A stretch of DNA of 64,000 bases from DATMER01 sp034667225 (GTDB taxonomy: Bacteria > Acidobacteriota > Thermoanaerobaculia > Multivoradales > UBA5704): positions 62,001-126,000 of the forward strand of contig JAXDKG010000060.1 in NCBI GenBank assembly GCA_034667225.1, written 5' to 3'. Under the pieces are notes generated by a model. It did no database searches and had not been told where the DNA came from. It was given only the letters and a program-made list of their open reading frames with translations. Positions 8,496 to 18,988 of this stretch are shown here, piece after piece. Positions within the stretch are counted from its first letter, which is position 1. The number at the start of each line of letters is the position of its first letter. The position numbers and the translations under genes are program-made.

Positions 8496-9566
8496 ATGCT
8501 CAGCCGTACGAAGCTCTTCATTCTCCTCTGCCTCCTTTTCGGTTCCGCGCTCCCGCTGACTGCCGCCCCCCGTCCAGGCTGGGCTCGCTTCGACCTCCCC
8601 GAGTTGGGCTCGTACCTCTGGCGCTACGTGCCGGACAGCTTCGACCCGTCCAAGCCGATGCCGGCCGTGCTCTTCCTGCACGGCTCCGGCGGCATTCCGG
8701 ACAAGTACAAGGCGTTCCTCTTCCAGGCTGCGGACAAGGCCGGGCTGGTCGTCATCCTGCCCAAGTCCTCGACCGACCTGGGCTGGGGGACGGCGCAGGA
8801 CGAGCTGATCGTGGCGGAGAGCCTGCGCACCGTGCGGGCCGAGCTGTCTCTGGACCCCCGGCGGCTCTCGATCGGCGGGCACTCCGCGGGCGGCGCCTGG
8901 GCTTATCTGCTGGCGTACACGACCCGGTCCAGCTACAGCGCCGTCTTCACGATGGCCGCGCGGTTCTACACGATCGAAGCCGTGGCCGATCCGTCCTACA
9001 AGGCCCCGATCCGGATGTACTACGGGGAGAACGACCCGAACTACGCCTTTTCCTCGGCCATGAAGCAGCAGTGGGCGCGCCTCGGGGTGCCCTGGGAGGA
9101 GGAGGTCCTGCCGGGCTTCGGCCACAACACCCTTCCCCCGGGCGCGGTGGAGAACGGCTTCCTCTTCCTGGCCGACAAGACCTACCCGGCCGATATTGGA
9201 GGCGGGGAGTGCGTGCCCGGCCCCACGACCCTCTGCCTCGGCGGCGGGCGCTTCCGGGTGGAGGTGGCGTGGAAGGACTTCCAGGGGGGCGCGGGTCCGG
9301 GCTCGGTCGTCCCCGGGGTCGCCTCGGACGATTCCGGCCTCTTCTGGTTCTTCGCGCCCGGCAACTGGGAGCTGTTGGTCAAAGTCCTGGACGGTTGCCC
9401 GGTCAACGGCCACCACTGGGTCTTCGCCGCGGCCACGACCACCGTCGAGTACACCCTCACCGTCACCGACACGCAGACCGACCAGATCTGGACCTGGAGC
9501 AACCTGCCCGGCCGGGCCTCCCCCTCGGTCACCGACACTACCGCCCTTGGAGGGTGTTCCCCCTGA
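8496..9566 (+). CDS. Secreted alpha/beta hydrolase (PHB-depolymerase-like esterase) with acidobacterial C-terminal domain
   Basis: 356 aa with an N-terminal signal peptide (LFILLCLLFGSALPLTAA). Residues ~55-235 form an alpha/beta hydrolase of the polyhydroxybutyrate depolymerase/feruloyl esterase type: FLHGSGG oxyanion region, nucleophile S130 in GGHSAGG, acid near D180 (YYGEND) and H210 (GFGHN). From ~245 comes a separate domain, TLCLGGGRFRVEVAWKD...FWFFAPGNWELLVKVLDG...EYTLTVTDTQT. I know this domain as a common C-terminal module of secreted acidobacterial proteins. It may bind surfaces or ligands. There is no clear operon partner: the upstream spacing is 36 bp, and a CTATCCT hexamer at 8471 may be a separate -10 box. 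Confidence 0.82.
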   Translation: MLSRTKLFILLCLLFGSALPLTAAPRPGWARFDLPELGSYLWRYVPDSFDPSKPMPAVLFLHGSGGIPDKYKAFLFQAADKAGLVVILPKSSTDLGWGTAQDELIVAESLRTVRAELSLDPRRLSIGGHSAGGAWAYLLAYTTRSSYSAVFTMAARFYTIEAVADPSYKAPIRMYYGENDPNYAFSSAMKQQWARLGVPWEEEVLPGFGHNTLPPGAVENGFLFLADKTYPADIGGGECVPGPTTLCLGGGRFRVEVAWKDFQGGAGPGSVVPGVASDDSGLFWFFAPGNWELLVKVLDGCPVNGHHWVFAAATTTVEYTLTVTDTQTDQIWTWSNLPGRASPSVTDTTALGGCSP

Positions 9567-9620
9567 AATAGCTGCTGGGGTATGATCGCCGGAAGGGCTG
9601 GATAGGGGAGATCGATTCTT

Positions 9621-12488
9621 ATGATGTACGGCAAGTTCGGAAAGTGGATGGCCGCGCTGTTCCTGGTGCTGCTGGTCAATACGGCGTACCTGGCGGCGTT
9701 CGCCTCGCCCACGATCTTTTACATGAGCAACGTGCTCCTGCACCTGGGGCTCGGCCTGGCGCTGTCGGCCGGCCTGGTGTGGTGGCTGACGCGCAGCCCG
9801 GAGGCACGGAGATCCATCCCGATCGCGGTGGCACTCTTCCTCCTCTCGCTGCTCGCGGGGCTCTACCTGATCTTCTTCGGCAACGTCCTTCAGAATCGCT
9901 GGGCCTTCTGGGCGCACGTGGTCACGGCCGGGCTCGGCGTGGCCGCGCTGGCGCCGTGGGTCTGGCGCAAGGCGAATGAAGGCGAGGGCTGGCGCCGCTT
10001 CCGGACCGGCTTCGCCGCGGCCGTCGCGCTGCTGATCCTGCTGCCCGCGGTCACCGCGGGCTGGCGCAAGGCCAACCCGAACCCGACGCACCGGATCAAG
10101 AACCCGCTGATCGTCCCCACCTCCATGGAAGAGGAGGGGGGCGGTCCGAAGTCGCCGTTCTTCCCGTCGTCGTCCAACACGAACACCAAGGACATCATCC
10201 CGTCCAACTTCTTCATGGACTCGAAGGTCTGCGGCGAGTGCCACAAGGACATCTACGACCAGTGGAACAGCTCGGCCCACCACTTCGCCTCGTTCAACAA
10301 CCAGTTCTACCGGAAGTCGATCGAGTACATGCAGGACGTGGTGGGGCCTCAGCCGAGCAAGTGGTGCGCGGGTTGCCATGACCACGCGGTCTTCTTCAAT
10401 GGCCGCTTCGAGCGACCGATCAAGGACCAGATCGACACGCCCGAGGCTCACGCCGGCCTGGCCTGCACCTCCTGCCATGCCATCACCGAGGTGCACAGCA
10501 CCATGGGGCAAGGCGGCTTCACCATCGAGTACCCGCCGCTGCACGGGCTCCTGACCAGCAGGAACAAGGTCGTGCGGGCGATGGACAGGTTCCTGACCTA
10601 CACCGAGCCCGAGCCGCACAAGAAGACGTTCATGAAGCCGTTCATGCGGATGGACTCGGCCGAGTTCTGCTCGTCCTGCCACAAGGTGCACCTGGACGTG
10701 CCGGTCAACTCCTACCGCTGGTTCCGCGGTTTCAACGATTACGACAACTGGCAGGCGAGCGCCGTCTCGGGCCAGGGCGCGCGGTCGTTCTACTACCCGG
10801 CGGAATCGAAGACGTGCGCCAACTGCCACATGCCCCTGGTCGACTCCAAGGACCCGGGCAACGTGGACGGCAAGGTCCACTCCCACCGCTTCCCAGGGGC
10901 GAACACGGCGCTCGCCCACGTGAACCAGGACGAGAAGCAGATGGAGGTCACGGAGAAGTTCCTGAAGTCCGGGTTCATCACCGTCGACATCTTTGCCGCT
11001 TCCCCGGTCGCGGAGACGGGCGAGACCCAGATGGTCCGCCGCCGCTCCGCCGCCGGCGATGAAGGGCCGCGGATCATGTCGGGCATCGCCGTGGGCGAGG
11101 AGGCCGAGCAGACCGGTGACGTGTTCATCCGCGAGGTCGGCAAGGTGGCCGCGCCGGTCGACAAGGCGAACCCGGTGCTGGCGCCCGGCTCCACGGCCCG
11201 GGTGGACGTGGTCGTGCGCACCCGCGCCATCGGCCACTTCTTCCCGGGCGGCACGCTCGACGCCTTCGACATCTGGCTGGAGCTCCAGGCCCGCGACGCC
11301 GACGGCCGCATCGTCTACTGGAGCGGCCAGGTGGAAGAGAACCCGGACGGCACCAAGGGCCCAGTCGAGCAGGGAGCGCACTTCTACCGCGCCTACCAGC
11401 TCGACGGCCAGAGCAACCCGATCGACAAGCGCAACGCCTGGCAGGCGCGGAGCGTGCTCTATGTCCGCGCGATCCCGCCCGGCGCGGCCGACGTGGCCCA
11501 CTACCGCATCAAGGTCCCGGAGGACGCCCGCGGGCCGCTGACCCTCACGGCCAAGCTGAACTACCGCAAATTCGCGCACTCCTACACGCAGTTCGCGTAC
11601 GCGGGCCAGCCGAAGCCGGGGCAGGCGCCGGAGCTCGTCTCCGCCAATCACAACAGCCAGGAATGGTCGTTCGATCCGGCGAACATCCCGGCCAACGTCT
11701 CGGGCAAGATCAAGGACCGCATTCCCGATCTGCCGATCATCGTCCTGGCCGAGGATACGGTCGAGCTGCGGGTGGGCCAGGCCGGCCAGAAATCGGAAAC
11801 GGTGTGGCGTCCGGTCATCACCAAGGAGGACCGGGAGCGCTGGAACGACTGGGGGATCGGCCTGCTGCTCCAGGGTGACCTGAAGGGCGCCGAATTCGCG
11901 TTCCTGCGCACCACCGAGGCCGAGCCCGGTTATGCCGACGGCTGGCTCAACGTGGCGCGCGCCCTGATCCGCGAGGGCGAGCTCGACCGCGCCAAGCCCT
12001 TCATCCAGAAGGCGCTCGCGATCGACTCCAGCCTCAGCCGCGTCCACTACTTCAAGTCGTTGATCGAGAAGGCCGACGGCGACTATGACGCGGCCCTCGC
12101 CTCGCTGCGGACGGTCGAATCCAAGTACCCGCGGGACCGGGTGGTGCTCAACCAGATGGCCCGCATCCTGTTCCTGAAGCGCGAGTACAAGGAGGCGCTC
12201 AAGGTTCTGGAGCGCGTCACCGGCGTGGACCCCGAAGACCTCCAGATGCATTACACCTCAATGCTCTGCTGGCGCGCCCTGGGCAACCAGGAGAATGCCG
12301 CCCGCGAAGCCAAGCTGTTCCGGCGTTTCAAGGCCGAGGAGTCCGCTCAGGCGATCACCGCCGAGCGCCGCCGGATCAGTCCCGAAGACAACAACGAGCG
12401 GCAGCCGATCCACGAGCACGAGAGCACGCCGCTGAAACGCCTCGCGGTCCCGACGGACACGACCGTGGCTGCCGGTGCTGGAGGTTGA
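9621..12488 (+). CDS. Membrane-anchored five-heme cytochrome c with C-terminal TPRs
   Basis: 955 aa. About five hydrophobic helices lie in residues 8-145. The periplasmic part then carries five CxxCH heme motifs: CGECH (204), CAGCH (249), CTSCH (282), CSSCH (350) and CANCH (399). The spacing and sequence resemble cytochrome c554/octaheme-like proteins. A beta-rich middle (~500-680) follows, then TPRs at ~735-900 (WLNVARALIREGELDRAKPF, ALASLRTVE). It probably transfers electrons at the periplasmic face. The next gene, a CRTAC1-type protein, starts 4 nt after the stop and uses an SD lying inside this gene, so the two are likely co-expressed. The reaction is unknown. Confidence 0.85.
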   Translation: MMYGKFGKWMAALFLVLLVNTAYLAAFASPTIFYMSNVLLHLGLGLALSAGLVWWLTRSPEARRSIPIAVALFLLSLLAGLYLIFFGNVLQNRWAFWAHVVTAGLGVAALAPWVWRKANEGEGWRRFRTGFAAAVALLILLPAVTAGWRKANPNPTHRIKNPLIVPTSMEEEGGGPKSPFFPSSSNTNTKDIIPSNFFMDSKVCGECHKDIYDQWNSSAHHFASFNNQFYRKSIEYMQDVVGPQPSKWCAGCHDHAVFFNGRFERPIKDQIDTPEAHAGLACTSCHAITEVHSTMGQGGFTIEYPPLHGLLTSRNKVVRAMDRFLTYTEPEPHKKTFMKPFMRMDSAEFCSSCHKVHLDVPVNSYRWFRGFNDYDNWQASAVSGQGARSFYYPAESKTCANCHMPLVDSKDPGNVDGKVHSHRFPGANTALAHVNQDEKQMEVTEKFLKSGFITVDIFAASPVAETGETQMVRRRSAAGDEGPRIMSGIAVGEEAEQTGDVFIREVGKVAAPVDKANPVLAPGSTARVDVVVRTRAIGHFFPGGTLDAFDIWLELQARDADGRIVYWSGQVEENPDGTKGPVEQGAHFYRAYQLDGQSNPIDKRNAWQARSVLYVRAIPPGAADVAHYRIKVPEDARGPLTLTAKLNYRKFAHSYTQFAYAGQPKPGQAPELVSANHNSQEWSFDPANIPANVSGKIKDRIPDLPIIVLAEDTVELRVGQAGQKSETVWRPVITKEDRERWNDWGIGLLLQGDLKGAEFAFLRTTEAEPGYADGWLNVARALIREGELDRAKPFIQKALAIDSSLSRVHYFKSLIEKADGDYDAALASLRTVESKYPRDRVVLNQMARILFLKREYKEALKVLERVTGVDPEDLQMHYTSMLCWRALGNQENAAREAKLFRRFKAEESAQAITAERRRISPEDNNERQPIHEHESTPLKRLAVPTDTTVAAGAGG

Positions 12489-12492
12489 CGCC

Positions 12493-14184
<1,692 letters not shown>

Positions 14185-14195
14185 AGCAGGAAGAA

Positions 14196-14232
14196 GGCCG
14201 CGCGCCCGCCGGTGAAGGCAAGGCGCGCGGCC
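14196..14232. terminator. Bidirectional hairpin between convergent genes
   Basis: GGCCGCGCGC at 14196-14205 pairs perfectly with GCGCGCGGCC at 14223-14232. The loop contains GCCGGTGAAGGC. It lies between the convergent ends of the CRTAC1 gene and the di-heme oxidoreductase gene and could serve both. A related hairpin with the same loop lies downstream of the paralogous oxidoreductase at 16041. Confidence 0.65.
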
Positions 14233-14240
14233 AATGAAAA

Positions 14241-15827
14241 TTACTCCTTGTCAGCCGGGTTGAGGAATAGCACGCTCAAATCGATCGCCCCATGGCCCCG
14301 TTGCGGGAAGTCCGGGTCGGATGGGTTTCCCGGATCGAGGTTGGAGGCGGTGTCGTCGGGCGGGAAGAGGACCAGGGAACCGAGGAACCCAAGCAGCAGG
14401 TCGCGATCGCTGTCACTGAGGTTCGCGTAGAGGTCGCGCATCGTCTGAGCCTCGCCGCCATGCCGCAGGATGACCTCGTTGAGGTTGATGCTGCGGCCGT
14501 CATGGCCATAAGGCGCCGTGGTGGCAACCCCCCAGAGCGGCTCGGTCACGAAGAGCTTCGTGATGGTGCCGTCGTAATGCCGCTCATGGAAGTTGGGGCC
14601 GAGGTCATGCCGCTTCAGGTCGCTGTAGATGCCTCTGACCACGAAGGAACCGAACTGCGGAGCCTGGATGGGCGGGTTGGGAGGATCGGGGATGACGTTC
14701 ACCAGCGGGGTCGCCGTGGAAAACAGTTGATTGAAGATCCCCTGGGTCGGGTTGAACGAAGTGTCGACATCGGCCACACGGCGGTCGCGCGCGAGCTTCA
14801 TGGCAGGCGTGTGGCACTTTGCGCAGCCGATTTCATCGAACACCGCTCGGCCCTTCTCGGTCACCGCGGTCTGCTCGTAGTTGGCCGGCCGGAAGTAGTT
14901 CAAAAGGTAGAATTCCATGTGGTCGACCAGGGCGGTGTCGATCTCGTTCACCACGCCGTCCCCATCCGGATCGGCGGCCGGGTTTGGAGCCGGAGGCGGT
15001 GAGAAGGTGTCGAGGATGCCGTTGAGCACCATGCCCGACGGAGTGGTGACCACGCCGCCGCCGCTCGCGGTGAGAAGGTCCGGGTCCGGTGCTTCCAGCC
15101 CCATTTCGGCGTTGAAGGCGCCCACCAGGAACTCGCGGATCGAGAACAACCGGCCGTCGTGGAAGAAGGGTCTCACCCGCAGGTCCGGGTCCACGCCCAC
15201 CACGTTGGAGAGGTCGACAGTGCCGTTTGGAAACGCTGTCACGGTGCCGAAGTTGACTCCGTTCACGGTCAGGGACGCGGTGACGGGTGCGCCATTCAAG
15301 ATGGCGGTTTGGATGGCATCGTCACGGATCTTCCGCATGGCGGCGGTCATCTGGTCGGCAAGCATCTCGACGAGGCCCAGGCCGAAGAGGTGAGGGGCGT
15401 CGCGGCTGTCCGGCCGGGTGGCGACGTCGCCGCCGTGCCCCGCGGAGCCTCGCGGGCGTCCGTGGCAGCCGGCGCAGCTATCCGAGAGACCGGCTCCGAT
15501 CCGGTCGTCCAGCTCGATGTTGCCGGCACCGTCGCCAGTGATGGGGGCCATTCCCTGCGCGATGGAGAACTTGCGTTGAAAAATCTGCCGCCCGCGCCGG
15601 ACCGACCGGAAGGGGTCGCGCCGGATCAGGTAGAGCGACGAGTTGGGAGTGGTGACGGTGCCGCGGCCGGCTCCTATCTGAGTGGCCAGAGACTTCTGCA
15701 CGGCGGCGTTGTTTTCGGTGTGGGGAGCTTGGGTGCGATCGACGAGCTGGGCATGAACCATCGAGGGAGCGAACGCAAAACACAGGGCTACGTAGACCGC
15801 GGCCCGGACGAGCAAACTCAGCCTCAT
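14241..15827 (-). CDS. Periplasmic di-heme oxidoreductase (DHOR/cytochrome c peroxidase-like), copy 1
   Basis: 528 aa, starting at an ATG with AGGAGGAG just before it and a clear signal peptide (cleaved near VHA-QLVDRT). Two CxxCH heme motifs are present, CAGCH (118-122) and CAKCH (~residue 333). A conserved core follows: DLKRHDLGPNFHERHYDGT, FVTEPLWGVATTAPYGHDGR and LNEVILRHGGEA. This pattern fits the di-heme thiol-oxidoreductase/putative peroxidase family related to MauG and CcpA. The electron partner is not evident, although the five-heme cytochrome gene is close. It is a tandem paralogue of 16077-17660, with leader and terminator hairpin duplicated as well. Confidence 0.85.
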   Translation of the reverse strand: MRLSLLVRAAVYVALCFAFAPSMVHAQLVDRTQAPHTENNAAVQKSLATQIGAGRGTVTTPNSSLYLIRRDPFRSVRRGRQIFQRKFSIAQGMAPITGDGAGNIELDDRIGAGLSDSCAGCHGRPRGSAGHGGDVATRPDSRDAPHLFGLGLVEMLADQMTAAMRKIRDDAIQTAILNGAPVTASLTVNGVNFGTVTAFPNGTVDLSNVVGVDPDLRVRPFFHDGRLFSIREFLVGAFNAEMGLEAPDPDLLTASGGGVVTTPSGMVLNGILDTFSPPPAPNPAADPDGDGVVNEIDTALVDHMEFYLLNYFRPANYEQTAVTEKGRAVFDEIGCAKCHTPAMKLARDRRVADVDTSFNPTQGIFNQLFSTATPLVNVIPDPPNPPIQAPQFGSFVVRGIYSDLKRHDLGPNFHERHYDGTITKLFVTEPLWGVATTAPYGHDGRSINLNEVILRHGGEAQTMRDLYANLSDSDRDLLLGFLGSLVLFPPDDTASNLDPGNPSDPDFPQRGHGAIDLSVLFLNPADKE

Positions 15828-16000
15828 GGAACTCCTCCTGGAGTAGCGTCCTAGTGGAGAGACTCGCGCCCGGACGGTTGAGCCAGGAGGGACGGGCAAG
15901 GGAGGAAGAGCCACCCGATCGCGAGAAATGGATCGTTCACGCCTTCTGCAGAACGAAGGGGGGCCGCGGGGAGCGAATGGTCGTGGTGAGATGTAAGGGC
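15828..16000. repeat. Leader of copy 1, duplicated upstream of copy 2
   Basis: This 5' region shares long matching blocks with 17661-17823, for example GAGAGACTCGCGC, GCCACCCGATCGCG, GGGCCGCGGGG and GAATGGTC in the same order. The tandem duplication therefore included the promoter/leader region and not only the coding sequence. No other gene is seen here. Confidence 0.7.
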
Positions 16001-16040
16001 TCCTCGGTACGCAGGGGAGCGCACATGCAAAATGCGTGAC

Positions 16041-16068
16041 GGCCGCGCGCCGGTGAAGGCACGCGGCC
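16041..16068 (-). terminator. Hairpin after di-heme oxidoreductase copy 2
   Basis: GGCCGCG-C-GCC and GGC-A-CGCGGCC pair around the loop GGTGAA, nine bases past the stop of the minus-strand gene. Loop and stem match the hairpin at 14196-14232, so the element was carried along in the duplication. No T-run is present. Confidence 0.55.
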
Positions 16069-16076
16069 GGTGGCAT

Positions 16077-17660
16077 CTACTCCTTGTCGGTTGGATTGAT
16101 GAACAGAACGCTCAGATCGATGGCTCCGTGTCCCCGTTGCGGGAAGTCCGGGTCAGATGGGTTTCCAGGATCGAGGCTGGAGGCGGTGTCGTCAGGGGGG
16201 AAGAGGACCAGGGAGCCCAGGAACGCGAGCATCGCGTTGCGGTCCCCGTCGGGGAGCTCCGCGTAGTTGTCGCGCTGGCTCTGGGCCTCGCCGCCATGCC
16301 GCAGGATGACCTCATTGAGGTTGATGCTGCGGCCATCGTGGCCGTACGGGGCGGTGGTGGCCACCCCCCAGAGCGGCTCGGTGACGAACTGGGTCGTGAT
16401 GGTGCCGTCGTAATGCCGCTCGTGGAATTTGGGGCCGAGGTCGTGCCGCTTCAGGTCGCTGAAGATGCCCTCGACGAAGAAGTCGTTGAACTGCGCCTCC
16501 TGGTAGGGCGGGTTGGGAAGATCGGGGATGACGTTCACAAGGGGAGTCGCGGTGGAGAACAGTTGATTGAAGATCCCCTGCAGGGAATCGAACGCCGTGT
16601 CCACGTCGGCCACACGGCGGTCGCCTTCGATCTTCATGTCAGGCGTGTGGCAATTCCCGCAGCCGATAGAGTCGAACACCTCCCTGCCCTTCCCGGTTGC
16701 CGAGGTCTGCTCGTAAATGGCCGGCCGGAAGTAGTTCAGCAGGTAGAACTCCATGTGGTCCACCAGGGCGGTGTCGATCTCGTTGACCACGCCATCTCCG
16801 TCCGGATCGGCGACCGTGCTCGGAGCCGGAACCGGCGAGAACGTGTCGAGGGTGCCGTCGAGAACCATGCCCGACGGCGTGGTGACCACACCGCCGCCGA
16901 AGGCCACGAGGAGGTCGGCGTCCGGCGATTCCAGGCCCATTTCGGCGTTGAAGGCGCCCACCGCGAACTCGCGGATCGAGAACAGCCGGCCGTCGTGGAA
17001 GAACGGCCTGACGCGCAGGTCCGGGTTCACGCCCTCCACGTCCGAAGTGTCAACGGTGCCGTTCGGAAACGCGGTGATGTGGCCGAAGTTGATCCCCTTC
17101 GCGTCCAAGTCTTCGATCACGAGCGAGCTGGTGGTAGTGGCCTGAAGGATGGCGTCGTCCCGGATCTTCCGCAACTCGCGGGTCATCTCGTCGGCGAGCA
17201 TCTCGACGAGGCCCAGGCCGAAGAGGTGAGGGGCGTCGCGGCTGTCCGGGCGGGTGGCGACGTCGCCGCCGTGCCCAGCGGAGCCTCGCGGGCGGCCGTG
17301 GCAGCCGGCGCAGCTATCGGAGAGCCCGGCTCCGATCCGATCGTCCAGCTCGATGTCTCCGGCTCCGTCGCCGGTGATGGGGCCCAGGCCCTGCTCGACG
17401 GCGAACTTGCGCTGAAAGAGCTGCCGGCCGCGCCGGATCGACCGGAAGGGGTCGCGCCGGATCAGGTAGAGCGAAGCCGTGGGGGTGACGTCGTTGGCGC
17501 GCCCGGCGCCGATCTGCTGTGCCAGAGACTTCTGGACGGCAGCCTTGTCCTCGGTGTGGGGAGCGCGGGTGCGGTCGACGAGTTGGGCATGAGCCGTCAA
17601 GGGTATGAACACGGACATGGCAACGAGAGATGCCGCCCGTGCGAGAACACTCAGCCTCAT
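16077..17660 (-). CDS. Periplasmic di-heme oxidoreductase (DHOR/cytochrome c peroxidase-like), copy 2
   Basis: 527 aa, starting at an ATG with CCAGGAGG upstream and a signal peptide (SLVAMSVFIPLTAHA). It keeps the full order of motifs of copy 1: QLVDRTxAPHTE at the mature N-terminus, DSCAGCHGRPRG as first heme site, GCGNCHTPDMK as second heme site, KRHDLGPKFHERHYDGT and WGVATTAPYGHDGRS. The two copies are very similar over their length but differ in several loops, for example around residues 190-205 (TTTSSLVIEDLDAKG here). This suggests an old duplication with both copies still under selection. No difference in heme ligation can be read from sequence alone. Confidence 0.85.
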   Translation of the reverse strand: MRLSVLARAASLVAMSVFIPLTAHAQLVDRTRAPHTEDKAAVQKSLAQQIGAGRANDVTPTASLYLIRRDPFRSIRRGRQLFQRKFAVEQGLGPITGDGAGDIELDDRIGAGLSDSCAGCHGRPRGSAGHGGDVATRPDSRDAPHLFGLGLVEMLADEMTRELRKIRDDAILQATTTSSLVIEDLDAKGINFGHITAFPNGTVDTSDVEGVNPDLRVRPFFHDGRLFSIREFAVGAFNAEMGLESPDADLLVAFGGGVVTTPSGMVLDGTLDTFSPVPAPSTVADPDGDGVVNEIDTALVDHMEFYLLNYFRPAIYEQTSATGKGREVFDSIGCGNCHTPDMKIEGDRRVADVDTAFDSLQGIFNQLFSTATPLVNVIPDLPNPPYQEAQFNDFFVEGIFSDLKRHDLGPKFHERHYDGTITTQFVTEPLWGVATTAPYGHDGRSINLNEVILRHGGEAQSQRDNYAELPDGDRNAMLAFLGSLVLFPPDDTASSLDPGNPSDPDFPQRGHGAIDLSVLFINPTDKE

Positions 17661-17823
17661 AAAAATCCTCCTGGAAGTAGCGCCTTGTAGGGAGAGACTC
17701 GCGCGCGGACGGTCGAGCGAGGTGGACGGCAAGGAGTGAGGCCACCCGATCGCGCGAACAGGATGTCGCCTGCTGCCGAGGGGGCAGGAGGGCCGCGGGG
17801 ACGGAATGGTCCTGAAGAGATAT
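17661..17823. repeat. Leader of copy 2 (partner of 15828-16000)
   Basis: It shares ordered blocks with the leader of copy 1 (see that entry). It ends close to the AT-rich segment TATTAGCGACCATCTATATT, which probably holds promoter elements for this gene and for the divergent hydrolase gene at 17908. Confidence 0.65.
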
Positions 17824-17907
17824 TAGCGACCATCTATATTGCTAGGTACTGGAATAGGTTCGAAGCGGGACAACCGCTATGCTAGATTCCCCGCGGAGGT
17901 ATCAGAG

Positions 17908-18828
17908 ATGCAGAAAGCCTGTCTTGGCGCAGTGCTCATGGGGCTCGTCGTGCTGCCGGCATCCGCGCAGGAGCGGGACTTCTCCAAGGTGGAGATCAAG
18001 GTGACCCCGGTCGCCGGCAAGATCTACATGCTGGAAGGCGCCGGCGGCAACATCGGCGTATCGGTGGGGAGCGACGGCCTCCTCATCGTGGACGATCAGT
18101 TCGCGCCGCTGGCCGACAAAATCCGCGCAGCCCTGAAGGGTCTGGGCAAGGGCGATCTCGCCTTCATCCTGAACACTCACTGGCACTTCGACCACACGGG
18201 CGGCAACGAAGCCTTCGGCGGCGAGGCCACGATCATCGCCCATGACAACGTCCGCAAGCGCATGGAGAAGGGGCAGATGCTCGGGGGGGACCAGGTCCCG
18301 GCATCGCCCGCGAAGGCGCTACCGGTGATCACCTTTGGCGAATCGGTGACGGTCCATTTCAACGGCGAGGAGATCCGGGTCCTTCACTACCCGCATGGCC
18401 ACACGGACGGCGACAGCGTCATCTTCTTCACCGGCTCGAACGTGGTCCACATGGGGGACGACTTCTTTGCCGGCCGTTTCCCATTCATCGACCTCGAGAG
18501 CGGCGGCAGCCTGGCCGGGCTGACGGAGAACGTCGAGAAGATCCTGGGCGATCTCCCAGCGGACGTGAAGATCATCCCCGGCCATGGCCCGCTCTCCACC
18601 AAGACGGACCTGCAGGGTTATCTCGCCATGCTCAAGGAGACCACCGCCCACGTGCGCCAGCGCATCGAGGCGGGCAAGGACCTGAAGGCGATCCAGGCGG
18701 AAGGGCCGCCCGAGAAGTGGAAGGAGTGGGGCAGCGGCTTCATCAAGACCGAGGACTGGATTGCGCTCATCCATGGGAGCCTGACGAACAAGGCATCCGG
18801 CTCGGGCTCCTCGACCCATCATCACTGA
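17908..18828 (+). CDS. Secreted MBL-fold metallo-hydrolase
   Basis: 306 aa, counted from the ATG that follows GGAGGT and opens a signal peptide (LGAVLMGLVVLPASA). The zinc site is complete: H91-x-H93-x-D95-H96 (HWHFDH), H165 (YPHGHTDGD) and H226 (IPGHGPL). The fold resembles subclass B3-like/quinoprotein-relay-associated periplasmic hydrolases rather than a proven antibiotic-resistance enzyme. The chain ends STHHH, a natural His run. It is transcribed alone, divergent from the di-heme oxidoreductase, and is followed 4 bp later by the first 21-bp palindrome array. The substrate is unknown. Confidence 0.88.
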   Translation: MQKACLGAVLMGLVVLPASAQERDFSKVEIKVTPVAGKIYMLEGAGGNIGVSVGSDGLLIVDDQFAPLADKIRAALKGLGKGDLAFILNTHWHFDHTGGNEAFGGEATIIAHDNVRKRMEKGQMLGGDQVPASPAKALPVITFGESVTVHFNGEEIRVLHYPHGHTDGDSVIFFTGSNVVHMGDDFFAGRFPFIDLESGGSLAGLTENVEKILGDLPADVKIIPGHGPLSTKTDLQGYLAMLKETTAHVRQRIEAGKDLKAIQAEGPPEKWKEWGSGFIKTEDWIALIHGSLTNKASGSGSSTHHH

Positions 18829-18832
18829 AGCC

Positions 18833-18958
18833 GCTCTACAAGGGGCAGCATTCGCCCTGCGAAGGGCAGTGTCCGCCCCACAAAGGGGAATGATTCCCCT
18901 TTCCAGGGCGAGAGCTGCCCTTTGAAGGGCGAGCACTGCCCTACATAGGGCAGTGACT
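18833..18958. repeat. 21-bp palindrome array 1 (six units, core GCCCT-N4-AGGGC)
   Basis: Six consecutive 21-bp units start at 18833, 18854, 18875, 18896, 18917 and 18938 without any slip. Each is a 14-bp mini-hairpin (for example GCCCTTTGAAGGGC, GCCCTACATAGGGC, GCCCTGCGAAGGGC) plus a 7-bp linker of the type AGTGTCC/GAGCACT. The first unit is degenerate. GGGC of one unit can also pair with GCCC of the next across the linker: units 3 and 4 join in a perfect 10-1-10 palindrome centred at about 18892. The array fills the space between two convergent genes and contains no credible gene. Confidence 0.88.
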
Positions 18959-18988
18959 CTGCGAGGGTTGGGGAGAGGGGGAACGGGA

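Noticed and set aside
7683..12251. A 1522-codon open frame on the minus strand opposite the TonB receptor end, PiuC, hydrolase and cytochrome genes
   Set aside because: Its translation is low-complexity, rich in Arg/Gly/Val/Leu, with no domain. It crosses several clear genes and is a mirror effect of GC-rich codon use.
18833..18958. CRISPR array
   Set aside because: Units are contiguous 21-bp repeats without unique spacers of CRISPR size, and no cas gene is present. The same holds for the arrays at 35916 and 53309.
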